Made by a program: the position numbers and the translations under genes. A stretch of 64,000 bases of DNA from JAGQZY01 sp964588335 (GTDB taxonomy: Bacteria > Bdellovibrionota > Bdellovibrionia > Bdellovibrionales > JAGQZY01): the NCBI GenBank assembly GCA_964588335.1, contig CAZPOV010000012.1:45744-109743 (forward strand). Direction: 5' to 3'. Below, piece by piece: positions 33,301 through 44,700 of this stretch (position 1 is the stretch's first letter; each line of letters opens with the position of its first letter). The notes beneath the pieces were generated by a model. The model saw only the letters and a program-made list of their open reading frames with translations. It was not told where the DNA came from and searched no databases.

Positions 33301-35502
33301 GCCGGTCACAGTAGAGGCCACTGGGATACCATTCACATCACTGGTCAAAGCGCGGTTGCCCGTGATCGCTGCGGCATCACTGAGGGCGCCTGAACCATCG
33401 TTTACGACCAGTCGGTTGGCGGCACCATTAGCCATTTTCGTGCGAGCAATGGCAGCTGTAGCACTAATATCAGCATCGACGATTTCACCGTCAAGAATCA
33501 TTGAGCTTTCAACCGCATTGGCTTGAATTGTTGTCGCTCCGGTGTTGGACATCGCCACATCACCAGTCACAGAAACTTCTTGGGCTTGGTTGGAGCCGTC
33601 GCCAACCCAAACGGTTCCGTCGGCGAGAGCCGATCCTGTGACGTCACTTAGTTTTTCTGTATCCAATTCATTGATAGCCCCTTGTAAAGTGGTGGCTGCA
33701 ATGTTGCCAGCGGCGTTGTTCGGAATAGCTGTTGGATCGAAATTAGTTTCATCAACATCGATGTCTATTTCAACTCCAGCATCATCTGTTATAGTTACTT
33801 TGTTGGAACCGGCATTAATAGAAGCAAATTCCAAAACTCCGGCGTTTTCATTTTTATAAACTGAAACACCAGCACCAAGACTTGATCCACCGGTGATATC
33901 GCCAACCGCTCCTGAAATCCAAACAAGGTTTCCAGCCCCATCGGTTGAAAGAATTTGGCCGTTGGTTCCATCAGCGTTTGGAAGAGTCCAGATTAGATCC
34001 GCTCCAACAGCAGCAGGTGCGGCAAATCCCACGTAGTTGCTAGAATCACTGTCAGCAAAACGCACTTCGCTTTGCGCGTTCATCGTTAATGCACCCGTCA
34101 TGGCGTCACCGGCGATAGCGACTTTCTCGGTGTCTAATTCATTAATCGCAGCTTGAACGTTGCCAGCGGCAATGTCGCCTGCGGCAGTGTTTGGAATCAA
34201 TGCTGGATTAAAATTGGATTCATCCACATCAATATCGATTTCATCGTTACCCACATCATCAGTGACGGTGACTTTATTGGAGCCGGCGTTGATGTTTTTA
34301 AATTCTAAATCACCAGCGTTCAATTGTTTATAAGGTCCGACACCACCAGCACCTTGATTCGAAGCTGTTTCGACGTAGCTTCTCCAAGATAAAATCCCAG
34401 AACCGTTTGTGCTTAAAGCTTGATTGGCAGTTCCGTCAGCACCAGGAAGAGTCCAAATCAGGTCAGAGGCTCCAGCAGGCGCTTGGAAACCGACATAGTT
34501 TCCGGTGTTGTAAAAAGCTAAGTTCGTTCCCGTACTCAATCCATTGGCACTAACAGCGCCGTTGGCTGTGATATTGTTACCGTTTGTGATGTCTTGGTTC
34601 CCCATGTTGATAGCACCACTCATGGTTCCACCAGCTAAAGGAAGTTTTGTGGAGTCACCCGCAGGCGCTCCGGCTGTCCACTCGGTGCCGTTCCAGTACA
34701 TCACGTGACCGTTTTCAGCTCCGGCCAAACCACTGAGAGTTGCAGCATCAGTGGGCTGTCCAGCGATATTGGTATCGACATAATTTTTGTTAGCAGCATC
34801 GTTGGCAGCTGTCGGATCAGCGACGTTAATGATCTTTTGTGAGTTCATGGACACATCACCCGTCGGTGTGGCCGTTAGATATTGAGTGCTGGTTCCATCA
34901 ATTAGGGCTTGTAACTCGGCATAGCGAGCCCCGTTGGCAAAGATCCATTCAAGGTTGGCTTGGGTTAAAACAAAGCTTCCACCGTTATTGATTCTAAGAA
35001 TGTCAGCAGAGGTTAATCCATCGACGCTCGAGGCACTGTCGGCGTAAGGAACGCTAAGGATTTGATGATTGGTGGCAAGAGTGTTGGGGCCACTGCCATC
35101 ATCAAATGTCACCCGCATCTGGCGTCCGTCCCCAGCGCTTGGTGTATAGTTCGGGCCAACAACACAGGTTGTGGGACTGATAGTACCAATCGAGTTGGAA
35201 AGAGCATCGGTCAACGAGTTCACATCTTCGTAGTCGGATCCACTTTGGGTTCCATCACCGACCTCAAAAGCAAAAATACCATTGGAGCCTGTCATGTTAA
35301 GGGTGTGATACTCCTCATACAAAACACACTCGCTGGGTGTCGGAGATAAAATTTCAATATAAAAAGTGACGTTGCTGCCCTCAAGCGGCTGACCGTCGGG
35401 CTTAATGATTTGACCTTGATAAGAAAAATTCGCAGGAGCGCCTATGGCTATAGAATGCCATATAAAGACTGACAGGAAAAATGCGATCCATCGACGTACC
35501 AT
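27364..35502 (-). CDS. giant secreted fibre protein, mosaic adhesive trimer (MAT)-like (2712 aa)
   Basis: Signal peptide MVRRWIAFFLSVFIWHSIAIG, then an N-terminal domain A-P-A-N-F-S-Y-Q-G-Q-I (residues 22-150) with two Cys. From about 200 to 2600 the chain is a shaft of beta-type segments rich in Gly, Asn, Asp, Thr and Ser, with about 16 copies of G-N-V-G-I-G-T-x-x-P followed by L-D-V-N-G, the motif common in phage tail fibres and Bdellovibrio MAT proteins. Larger units recur: D-E-I-A-D-A-D-N-N-T-K-I-Q-V twice, and I-C-D-E-N-N-A-N-C-L-D-L-S three to four times. The tip (about 2600-2712) has F-N-L-H-N-M-K-D-G and V-Q-G-T-T-S-G-T-C. AAGGTG precedes the ATG. Expected: a trimeric outer-surface fibre for prey or host recognition (inference). 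Confidence 0.85.
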   Translation of the reverse strand: MVRRWIAFFLSVFIWHSIAIGAPANFSYQGQIIKPDGQPLEGSNVTFYIEILSPTPSECVLYEEYHTLNMTGSNGIFAFEVGDGTQSGSDYEDVNSLTDALSNSIGTISPTTCVVGPNYTPSAGDGRQMRVTFDDGSGPNTLATNHQILSVPYADSASSVDGLTSADILRINNGGSFVLTQANLEWIFANGARYAELQALIDGTSTQYLTATPTGDVSMNSQKIINVADPTAANDAANKNYVDTNIAGQPTDAATLSGLAGAENGHVMYWNGTEWTAGAPAGDSTKLPLAGGTMSGAINMGNQDITNGNNITANGAVSANGLSTGTNLAFYNTGNYVGFQAPAGASDLIWTLPGADGTANQALSTNGSGILSWRSYVETASNQGAGGVGPYKQLNAGDLEFKNINAGSNKVTVTDDVGNDEIDIDVDESNFNPALIPNTAAGDIAAGNVQAAINELDTEKVAIAGDAMTGALTMNAQSEVRFADSDSSNYVGFAAPAAVGADLIWTLPNADGTNGQILSTDGAGNLVWISGAVGDITGGSSLGAGVSVYKNENAGVLEFASINAGSNKVTITDDAGVEIDIDVDETNFDPTAIPNNAAGNIAATTLQGAINELDTEKLSDVTGSALADGTVWVGDGSNQAQEVSVTGDVAMSNTGATTIQANAVESSMILDGEIVDADISATAAIARTKMANGAANRLVVNDGSGALSDAAAITGNRALTSDVNGIPVASTVTGTELGYLSGVTSALQIQLDGKVALAGDTMTGQLLIDGGADEVQFAIEGDTLQTANLVEIRNSASTVIASVSADGSVSAATDLTTKSYVDTAISGINTDEIADADNNTKIQVEEGANDDTIRFDTAGSERMVIDASGNIGIGTPTPSDLLTVMGTDLSSGVRIVNRDSTAPAYPGINIFNYKGATGAGSASLSLRGANGTNTTPSAVNSGEQLGLIMSSGYGDTTQVNSASISFDAAGNFTDSSAPSNIRFSTTSSGSTTVSERMRISSSGNVGIGTSLPGTKLDVEGTIQIGDGGETCSVATNAGMIRYNSGNIDYCNGSAWTTLGVSGAGLTNLNGQTGSTQNFAVDAAGTAPAINSVTNTHTLSIPLASGAGVTSGTLSKTDYDAFSAKLDSVVGETLTSAQFWVGDVTNAAAAVTMSGDATMDNAGAVTIANNAITSAKINDGEIVDADISTTADIARSKLAAGTANRLIVNDGTGEISEAAAITASRALTSDANGIPVASSVTSTELGYLSGVTSALQTQLDGKVDLAGDTMTGQLLIDGGADEVQLAIEGDLLQTANLVELRNSSSVVVASVSADGSVSAATDLTTKAYVDSAVSGISTDEIADADNNTKIQVEEGANDDTIRFDTAGTERMVVGPTGNVGIGSATPSALLDVNGSAVFDTDTLVIDSVNNRVGIGEFNPAFTLSVAGVAKVNSGLILGATSNWRLSNTGASNNFVLTDNDTSTDRLFVDGLNGNIGIGTTAPSEKLEVSGNGTNTKVSINHTPSANSDTEKFPGFTVSHYKNAIGGYGTLAFFSPNGTSGSPTSNLSNDNIGGLIFKSYGNTDYGNSASVVGKSDGAATDISTPGRLEFQVTPSGSTTLSTAMTIKESGNVGIGTTNPAVALDVNTGSINAAEICDENNANCLDLSAGVGGGGSVAGASDGQVQFKSGTDFAAGNLHFDSTNDWLGVGRAPLLPLHVEKSNGGSVTYNTSTMALFQNNANTTDGTNIMMRAGSTGLGALYFGDSVMDKAGGIEYDHSTDTMAFRMVNTNVAFFDSSGNLGIGTSTPQAALDVNTGSINAAQICDENNANCLDLSAGVGGGGDFLANGSVPMTGAFEAVSGTAAAPGITFNGEEDTGFYVSGLGTIGVATDGVNAAELNNTAWTIFRKVRTDNGSAAEPEFSFNNNIDTGIFDPAADTLGFSTAGTERMRIDATGNVAIGTATPQSALSIYNTTDGGGNITLESNDWANSIGLTFRQAGFDKWSFGLGNDSTENLYLRNNYGDLIQSWNYTTGHIGIGTTSPGQALDIRGDNGLPATSGSTQTGSLRVSSTGTTMTLDSGVHSGSGAWIQATQRNLLNNTFNLLLNPNGGNVGIGTTGPAVALDVNAGTINAASICDENNANCIDLSGGSGGGAAILDGGNSTGANLTVGTNDNFDLNFETNGTNNMTLTSSGKLGIGTTAPSSRLTVVGSPTDGSMDDIRIVASRDTASSTVAFEAKRQRETGGYLLGGDKIFSLIGQSYNGVDMKTDTTAGGDSASIEFYVAANHALNDIPGEIRFNTADVGESNDSTRMTIASNGYVGIGDTTPGATLEITTPVGDANPAIQANHQGTGHFMELNNAGVSKVRISNEGYLGIGDFVTPTIPLYIGNLGADIQGRIRVQTEHDSNSTGSTFEGYRKRTTGTGAVQDGDDLSRFSARGHDDTGWVHSDRGILTIEASETWTSSANGTQMRFFVTPNGTTSASEVLKIENNGFIGMGTSAASSPLHITTDSFAGDIVRMDNLGDTSRLRLFSSLGSEAAPSAITNGFAFGNFSMSGYGTTGFQANGQVSIKGVAAETFTDTAAGAHLTISTTPIGTNTNAERVRITSAGKVGIGTTSPRTTLDVNGSIASAPADAEAANTIDFANSNFGYTAQSCGATTFNLHNMKDGATYTMAVQGTTSGTCAFSAFSDAGSTPLTVKYPPSHAATTTGTETLYSFVVIGSSVYVAWVPGYAP
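32933..33135. repeat. second near-identical patch shared with 44465-44667
   Basis: A ~200-bp tract coding for the D-T-A-G / D-N-N-T-K-I-Q-V-E-E-G module in the 2712-aa gene, with at most a couple of differences from the copy in the 3759-aa gene. It has the same offset (11532 bp) as the 2-kb repeat but is separated from it by ~270 bp of clearly diverged sequence. Confidence 0.85.
33409..35380. repeat. 2-kb near-identical direct repeat, copy A
   Basis: Matches 44941-46912 at a constant offset of 11532 bp with only a handful of differences that I could find by eye (for example around 33834, 33870, 33911-33918 and 35331-35340). It codes for residues ~41-698 of the 2712-aa protein. Ends abruptly in codons for G-A-A-N-R-L at the low side and just before the signal peptide at the high side. 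Confidence 0.92.
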
Positions 35503-35751
35503 TCACACCTTTTCGTTAAAAACTCGTCAATATCTTATCGGTGGAAATGAACATCTCTTTAGGAGGTCAATGATAGGTTTAGGTGTATTATTTTGACACA
35601 ACCTTAAAAATTTTCCATTCTCAAGCAAGAGACATTTGAAAAAGAAAAAAACAAGAATGTAGAAATAATGTTTTAATTTGAGCTATGGATATACGAATTC
35701 AATATTGTTTTTTTTTATAAAAAATCGAAGTGTTCTGCCATTAATGTCTCA

Positions 35752-38700
35752 TTATAAGTCAGGCATCCAAGCAAAATAGATATGAGTGCCTGCGACAATT
35801 GCGGTGTAAATCGTGTGTGTACTCGCCGTAGTCGCACCATGATCAGCCGGCATATGCACAGTCAAGCTGGTTGATCCAGCATCACTGTAGGCAGTAAATG
35901 AACATGTGGCCGAGGTCGTGCCCTGCACCACAAATGTGTAGGACCCGCCAGATTTCATGTTGTGCAAGTTAAAGGCCTGACAATCATCAGTGGTGTATTG
36001 AATATTCCCTGAAGAAAAATCAATAGTTGTATTTGAAGACTGGTCTATGGCAGCGAGATTTCGAATGGTTCCATCGACCACTAACTTATCATCAGGGGTT
36101 GTGGTGCCTATTCCCACGTCTCCCGTATCGCTAATAATCATATCTGGGTTAACCAAGTCTGTTCCGCCCGTAAATCTGAGGCCTCCATCGCCGCGCATAC
36201 CGATCGCGGCGCCATTGGGAGTCCCGTCATAATCGGAGGCAAACCAAATACTGGAATTGTTACTTCCCAAGTTGGAATTTGTCGTGAGGTACAATCTAGA
36301 GTCGCCCGTATTGTGAACATGAAACTTATCAGCTGGTGTTGTGGTTCCAATACCAACATTACCATTGGAGGCAATTCTCATTTTCTCATTAAGATTATCA
36401 TTCAAAGTTGTCAAAAAGACCATCGCGCTGTCTCTGTCCGTTGTATCGTTGGACTGTGCATTTTCCCAAACTACTCCAATTTGACCAGCGTTCGTCATTA
36501 GGTCGTTAGTTGCACCTTCAAATTGAAAATTGATCAAAGCACCGAACCCAGCTCCCGGCGCAACCGCATCGGCTCTTTTCCTTTTGAGAACATACTCAGA
36601 TGCCATAATATCACTATTGTCTGATCTAATAGCCGCAATTGGATTAGAGCCACTATTTTCCACAGTTAAAAGATGGGATGGATTTGTTGTCCCTATACCA
36701 ACATTGCCGGAGGAATCAATCATCAGACGAGAGATACCTCCCGTGGAAAGACCTATCTCGTTCGCATTGGATCGGTAAAATCCCGAATCTGTATCAGCGG
36801 CCCAGCTGTAAGACGGTGCTGCCACAGTGCTGCCAGTTTGTTTGAGTAAAAATCCACTGACATTCGTACTACGAATATCTAAATCGTTGATTGAATAGTG
36901 AGCGACGCCATTCGATGAATATTTTAAAACTCCCTGTGCGTCTGAAAAGAAACCAGTGTCTTCATCACCTTCGAGTGTGATTCCAGGTGCTGCGACGGAC
37001 CCGACATTGGCTTGAAAAGGGCCGGTCATGGGAATTGATCCATCGGCAAGAAAGTTGCCTGAGCCAGCGCCACTTGAAAGATCCAAACAGTTGGCGTTGT
37101 TTTCGTCACATATACTGGCTGCGTTGATAGTGCCTGTGTTTACATCCAGTTCCACAGCTGGACTGGTGGTTCCTATACCAATGTTTCCGTCGTCGGTAAT
37201 TCGCATCCTTTCTAGAGACGCTCCAATACTTCCTGAGGGCCTCGTATAGAAGCGCATGTTCGCGGCTCCCGTCGCATCAGTCCATGTTTCCGCAGCCCTT
37301 ATTTCTATTTTTGCAGCCGAATTTGTTATCCAGTTTGTCGCGCCATAACCTGAAAACTCAACTCGACCAATCCCTTCTCCGTTAAGAATAGCAGAGGGGC
37401 TCGCCATAGTGCCATTGGCTTTTCTGAGCTCCATGCCAGCAGTGCTTCCGTAGTCGGTAACGACAGCATCACCATCGGCGACTTCCAGTCTCTGGGCTGG
37501 TACTGAGGTTCCAATACCTACGTTTCCTGAAGCTGTTATGCGTGCTCTTTCATTATTGCTGGTTGTGAATAGTATATCGTCAACATTATTTGTTTTTATT
37601 TCGATATCGGTGTCTCCACTGAAAAGTCTAACCACACCGTTTGTATTAAATCCCAAATACCTCGACAGAGTAGGGTCTCGAAGGAGATCAGTGTAAACGG
37701 TTCCTGCGAAAGTTGCGTCTTGAGAAGTATCAAAGCTTAGTGCGGTAACATTATTTGACTCTAAGGTGAGAGTATTATCGTCGGAACCAACTACAACAGC
37801 ACCCGTATTACCACCATTTAGCAAATCACCACCGCCACTTGCATTTGTCCAGCTTAGAACACCCGAACCATTGGTTTGTAGCACTTGTCCTGATGTTCCG
37901 TCGGCATCAGGTAGTGTCCAAACCACATCGGATCCAACAATGGCAGGGGCGACAAAGCCGACATAGTTCGAGTCGTCGGCATCGGTGAGTCGCAACTCAT
38001 TGTCAACTGAGACATCCCCGGTTGTAAGATCACCAGTAATGGCATTCCCAATATTCAATTCGTTACTGCTTGTCCCAACACCTAAAATATCAACATCGTG
38101 TCCGATGATAATATTGTTGTTTCCACTGGTTATAGAATCCCCGGCTTGGTAACCGATCAGAACGTTGTTGTCAGCGTTATTGATACTGCCGCCAGCATTG
38201 TAACCAAGGATAACGTTTTGGTCATTGTCACCACCTGTACCGTTACCAGAGCCATAACCGACCGCGACGTTATCGTCATTGCTGTCACCTGTTGCTAAGG
38301 CATCGCGCCCTATGGCAGTGTTTCCGGTATAAGTTGTTCCATCACCCAAAGCATTACGTCCGACAGCAGTGTTGTTGGTAATACCGTTACCACCATCCAT
38401 TGCGTTAGCTCCGACGGCGGTATTGCTGTGACCACTACCGGTGGTTCGTAGAGCATCATAACCTAAGGCTGTGTTTCCATCCCCTGAACCAATTGAAAGG
38501 GCGTCGATTCCGACACCCGTATTGAACTGACCCGTTCCAAGGCTTGCGCCACCCAAAAGAAGGTTGTCAGCGGTTGTAGCTCCATCAGTTAAGTCATTGA
38601 TAGCACTCACACCTCCGCTACTGAGTGCCGCCCAAGATGTTCCGTTACAAAACTCAACACTACCGGTATTGTATCGAAGGGCTCCTACTTTTGTGCCATC

Positions 38701-41700
38701 ACATGCTACCGAGCTGTTTCCAATTTGAATATCACCATTGACTTCCAATCGAGATCTTGGACTTGTTGAACCAATTCCAACAAAACCTGTATTTCGAATT
38801 GTCAATCTTTCAACCGGCGTCGATGAGCCGTCAGGAGTTGTATGTATATCAATGCGTGAGGGCATGTCGGCAGCGCCCGGAGTTCCATCCATACGGACTT
38901 CGATGCTGACTGGTGTTCTTAAAGTGCTACCATCGTAGCCTTGAAATTGGAGGAGCCCTAACCGATCACTGCTGCCAACAATGGCTGGAGAAGCTGAGGT
39001 GCCTCGATATTTTTTAAAATTGATAAAGTTTGAGTACATCCCATTTTCGTAGGCTTCAAGGTCAATATTGGCATCTCCGCCATCGGCAAAGAGTGAAAGG
39101 AGATTCGACGGTGCCGATGTTCCAATTCCAACCTGCCCATTCTGATCGATTGTCATTCGGCTGATGGGAGTTGTGGTTGTGTTGGGGGTCGTCTCGAAAG
39201 ACAACTTTGCTCCTGCTGCGGTAGCGGAATGATTTTCAGTAGCGATACTGGAAATTTGTGCGGCTTTCCCACTATTGTGATTTTTAAATTCAACAGCTCC
39301 AATTTCATCATTGGAAAGAAGGTAAGTGGGTGATGCCGATGTGCCTCGTGCTCTCATTAAGACAAGTCTTGGATTGTTCGTCGGTGTGGCATCCCATCGA
39401 TTGATTGTTAGACCTCCACTATCATTGAATTCATACAATGGGGAGCCACCGACAAGAAGCTGAAACTGATCTGAGCTTTGACTGTAACGGTAGCCATCAT
39501 TGGCATCAAATTCAACACCAGGAAGGTTTGCGTTTCCTCCCCAGTAAGCCATGCGTGGGTAATCGTTGTTCACACGAAAGTCGGTTGCCACAATTGTTCC
39601 ATTGACCTGAAGCGGATTGCTTGGAGAGTTGGTTCCGATTCCGACGTTTCCAGAGGAATCAATAACCATTCTTTCAGTTCCAGCAGTATCAAAGCGGATG
39701 GTGTCGTCGTTGGCGCCTTCTTCGACTTGTATTTTGGTGTTGTTATCAGCGTCAGCAATTTCGTCACTGCTAATTCCACTTACAGCAGAATCCACATAGG
39801 CTTTAGTTGTTAAGTCAGTTGCGGCACTCACTGATCCGTCAGCAGACACACTGGCAACCACCACTGAGCTTGAATTTCTTAGTTCAACCAAATTTGCAGT
39901 TTGTAATAAATCACCCTCGATGGCCAACTGCACTTCATCAGCTCCACCATCAATGAGTAATTGACCGGTCATGGTATCACCGGCAAGGGCTACTTTACCA
40001 TCAAGTTGTGTTTGAAGGGCTGAAGTAACTCCGCTTAAATACCCAAGTTCTGTGTCTGTCGCACTTGAAGCCACTGGAATTCCATTGGCATCACTGGCTA
40101 GAGCGCGACTGGCGGTAATCACGGCCGCCTCGGATATCTCACCAGTTCCATCGTTCACAATCAGACGGTTGGCCGTTCCAGCAGCCAGTTTGGATCGCGC
40201 GATATCGGCTGTGACACTGATGTCTGCATCAACGATGGTTCCATCATTAATTTTTGCGCTGGTAATTGCATCATTGGCGATGGTGACTGCACCCGCATTG
40301 TCCATAGTGGCATCACCACTCATGGTCACAGCCGCAGCGGCGTTGGTTGCATCACCCACCCAAAACTGGGCCGAGTTTAAGGTCTCGCCAACCACGCTAT
40401 CCAATTTTGCGCTGAAGGCATCATAGTCTGATTTAGAAATGGTACCACTTGTGACTCCAGCACCACTTGCTAATGGAATACTTAGTGTATGGGTATCGGT
40501 GGCACTGTTAATCGCCGGAGCCGTTCCTGCTGCATCAACAGCGAAGTTTTGCGTACTTCCGGTTTGACCATTTAAGTTTGTTAGACCAGCTCCACTGACT
40601 CCAAGAGTCGTCCAAGCTGAGCCATTACAGTAATCAATATTTCCAGCATTGTAGCGGATCATCCCAGCGTTGGCAGCAAGAGTACACGTTTCGCCCCCAT
40701 CTCCGATTTGAATCGTACCTTCAACATCAAGTTTTGTAGCTGGAGAACTAGTTCCAATACCGACATCACCGGTTGAGGTTATTCTCATATTTTCGGTTCG
40801 ACTGGCTGCTGTCGAGCCGTTGGGGGTTGTTTCGAAAGCCATGTAGGAGCCATGATTAGAGGCACTAAAGTTTTCTGCAGCTCGAATAGATATACCACCG
40901 CTGTATCCAGAATAAGCAGAGCCGTCATAACCTTGTCCACCAATAAACAGCAAACCATCATTATTATTTGCTGTTGCTGGCGAGCCTTGACTGCCTCTTG
41001 CTCGACGACCGCCGAAGCGTGGAATCGTTGATGATCCAGCGCCAAAGGTATCGATGATAAAAGATTGATCACCGTTTCCACTTAAATTGAGCTGAGTCAC
41101 TGGGCTTGTAGTACCTATTCCAATCCAACCATTGTTTCGGATTGTCATCCTTGCAAGTCCTGCCGTTGCAAATGCTAAGCGGTCGGCAGCCGGAGAGTAA
41201 ATTCCAGTGTCTGTGTCCCCAGCAAATGTAAGTTCTGGATTGGCCGGGTCATTTTCAGAGGGAAGAGCCAGGGGGCCTGTCATGGTGTCCCCAGCAACAT
41301 CGACTTTTCCATCAAGTTGAGTTTGGATGGCTGAAGTCACACCACTCAAGTACCCAAGCTCTGTATCAGTGGTACCTGAGGCGACAGGAATGCCACTCGC
41401 ATCACTGGCTAACACACGGTTGGCAGTGATCGCTGGGGCCTCTGAAATTTCTCCCGTGCCATCGTTAACGATCAAACGGTTCGCAGTGCCAGCCGCGAGT
41501 TTGGATCTTGCGATATCGGCTGTGGCACTGATGTCTGCATCAACGATAGTTCCATCATTAATTTTTGCGCTGGTAATTGCATCATTGGCGATGGTGACTG
41601 CACCCGCATTGTCCATAGTGGCATCACCACTCATGGTCACAGCCGCAGCGGCGTTGGTTGCATCACCCACCCAAAACTGGGCCGAGTTTAAGGTCTCGCC

Positions 41701-44700
41701 AACCACGCTATCCAATTTTGCGCTGAAGGCATCATAGTCTGATTTAGAAATGGTACCACTTGTGACTCCAGCACCACTTGCTAATGGAATACTTAGTGTA
41801 TGGGTATCGGTGGCACTGTTAATCGCCGGAGCCGTTCCTGCTGCATCAACAGCGAAGTTTTGCGTACTTCCGGTTTGACCATTTAAGTTTGTTAGACCAG
41901 CTCCACTGACTCCAAGAGTCGTCCAAGCTGAGCCATTACAGTAATCAATATTTCCAGAGTTGTAGCGAATCATACCGGCATTAGCAGCCACCGTACAGGT
42001 TTCGCCACCGTCACCAATTTGGACAGTTCCCTCGACATCAAGAAGAGTATTAGGAGTTTGCGTGCCTATACCAATGTTACCACTTTGGTCAATTCTAAGT
42101 CGTTCTACTTGAGTTGATGTTCCGTTAGCTGTTGTTGTAAAGGTCATCGCGGTTCCGTTTTGGGTGGAAGAACTCCAATTTTCCGTAGCTAAGACTCTAA
42201 TTTGAGATCGACCATCGCCATTTTCAAAACGAGAATTAGTCTTTCCAGTCCAAAAGCCTCCAACGGCCAGCACACCAAGAACATCACCTCCATTGACATT
42301 TAAAGGAGAAGAGTTTGTGCCATTTGATCGGAACAATCGAACGCCTGAGGCATTATTTCCAGTAGAGTTCAGAGCGACACTGCTTCCGTCGCTACCTCCC
42401 TCTTCATCAATCTGTAAATTCCAAATCGGATTTGCTGTTCCGATACCTACATTTCCACTTGTACCAACGACTCTCAGAGCTTCGTTGTCTCTACCCCTAA
42501 TAGAAACATATCCACCGTCAGTGTTAGCATTGACTCCGAAATTGATAGAAGAGAAGCTCGTCGATGCGGTTTGATGACTCAATGACATGGTTTGATTATG
42601 CCAAGTATCGCTACCGTTGGTTGCTGTACGAGTATTTTCAATAAGTAGGCCTGTCGGATTGGTGCCACTCGGACCATTCCCAGAATAAAACCGAGCGATC
42701 GATTGGCTGTCGTTAAGGTTGTTGCCAAGGTTATCAGACTGAGTGCTGAGAGCCATCAAACCTGAGCCACTTTCTGCAAAAATCGAAAGTGTTTGAATCG
42801 GGGACGTTGTTCCGATACCAACACTACCGGTCGGGCTAATAACCATTCTCTCTGTACCGGCGGTATCAAAACGGATGGTGTCGTCGTTAGCACCTTCTTC
42901 GACTTGAATTTTTGTGTTGTTGTCAGCGTCGGCGATCTCGTCGGTGCTGATTCCACTAACAGCAGAATCAACATAGGCTTTGGTTGTTAAGTCCGTAGTG
43001 GCACTCACGGAACCATCGGCCGACACACTGGCAACGACTGTAGAGGTCGAATTTCTTATTTCAACAAGATTGGCGGTTTGAAGTAAGTCACCTTCAACAG
43101 CGAGTTGGACTTCATCAGCTCCCCCATCAATGAGTAATTGACCGGTCATGGTGTCGCCAGCAACGGCCACTTTGCCATCAAGTTGTGTTTGAAGGGCTGA
43201 AGCAACACCGCTTAAGTATCCTAGTTCCGTGTCTGTCACACTTGAAGCCACTGGAATACCATTGGCGTCACTGGTAAGAGCGCGGCTGGCTGTAATCGCT
43301 GCGGCTTCTGAAACCTCACCGGTTCCATCGTTCACGATCAATCGATTAGCCGTGCCAGCTGCCAGTTTGGATCTTGCGATATCAGCTGTCGCACTGATAT
43401 CGGCATCAACTATCGTTCCATCGTTAATTTTCGCACTTGTAATTGCATCGTTTGCTATTGTTAAGGCTCCGGCATTGTCCATAGTGGCGTCACCACTCAT
43501 GGTCACAGCTGCGGCAGCGTTGGTTGCATCACCCACCCAAAACTGGGCCGAGTTCAAGGTCTCACCAACCACGCTATCAAGTTTTGCACTAAAGGCATCA
43601 TAGTCTGTTTTAGAAAGGGTACCACTGGTTACTCCAGCTCCACTGGCCAGAGGAATACTTAAAGTGTGAGTATCAGTGGCACTGTTGATGGCCGGAGCAG
43701 TTCCGGTTGCATCAACAGCAAAAGTTTGGGAGCTTCCGGTCTGACCGTTAAGGTTAGTTAAACCAGCTCCGCTGATTCCAAGTGTCGTCCAAGCCGATCC
43801 ATTACAGTAATCAAGATTACCAGAATTGTAGCGAATCATACCGGCATTTGCAGCAATACTACAGGTTTCGCCACCATCACCAATTTGAATCGTACCTTCA
43901 ACATCAAGTTTCGTTGCTGGATTACCAGTTCCTATACCCACATTTCCGTTCATAAAGGTGAAATCTCTGACAGTCCCTGTACCAATAGCTTCAGAATCAA
44001 AGGTAAAAGTGTTAGCATTGTTTTTGAAGCCCATGGAGACAAACTCATCGTTGGATCCATCGAAAGTGTTGTAGATTCTATACTCTTGTGCTTGTACTCC
44101 ATTTCTTTGTGAAAGAGCCCCTACTTCTCCGCCGTATCGAATATTGGCATTTCCCGAGCCAAAACTCACTCCTTCACCGGATTGTCCAAGAGTTATTCCA
44201 ATGTCTTGACCACCACCGGTTGCTGAAATGTTGGTGCCAGCAAATGCAACCCAGCGATTTCCAAAATGGAGTTGAACACTAGAGCCAGAGGGTGAAAGGC
44301 GAACTTCTGAGAAGGTGTTAGCGGTTGAACCACGCAGAACTGGAGCAACCACTTCAGTTGATTTCGAAATCCCATTAACATCAAGCATTGTTAGGGCATC
44401 CGGAGATGTTGTTCCGATACCAACACTACCGGTCGGACTAATAACCATTCTCTCTGAACCAGCGGTATCAAAACGAATGGTGTCATCATTGGCACCTTCT
44501 TCAACTTGGATTTTTGTGTTGTTATCAGCGTCGGCAATCTCGTCGGTGTTGATGCCACTAATAGCGGTGTCGACATAGGATTTTGTTGTTAAATCGGTGG
44601 CTGCACTCACTGTACCATCAGCCGACACGCTGGCTATGACTGTCGAGGCCGAGTTTCGAATTTCAACGAGATTAGCGGTCTGTAAAGTGTCACCTTCAAC

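Noticed and set aside
35503..35751. Intergenic region between the two fibre genes as possible sRNA or promoter
   Set aside because: AT-rich with no hairpin plus T-run and no -35/-10 pair at proper spacing on the minus strand; nothing supported beyond the AAGGTG ribosome binding site.
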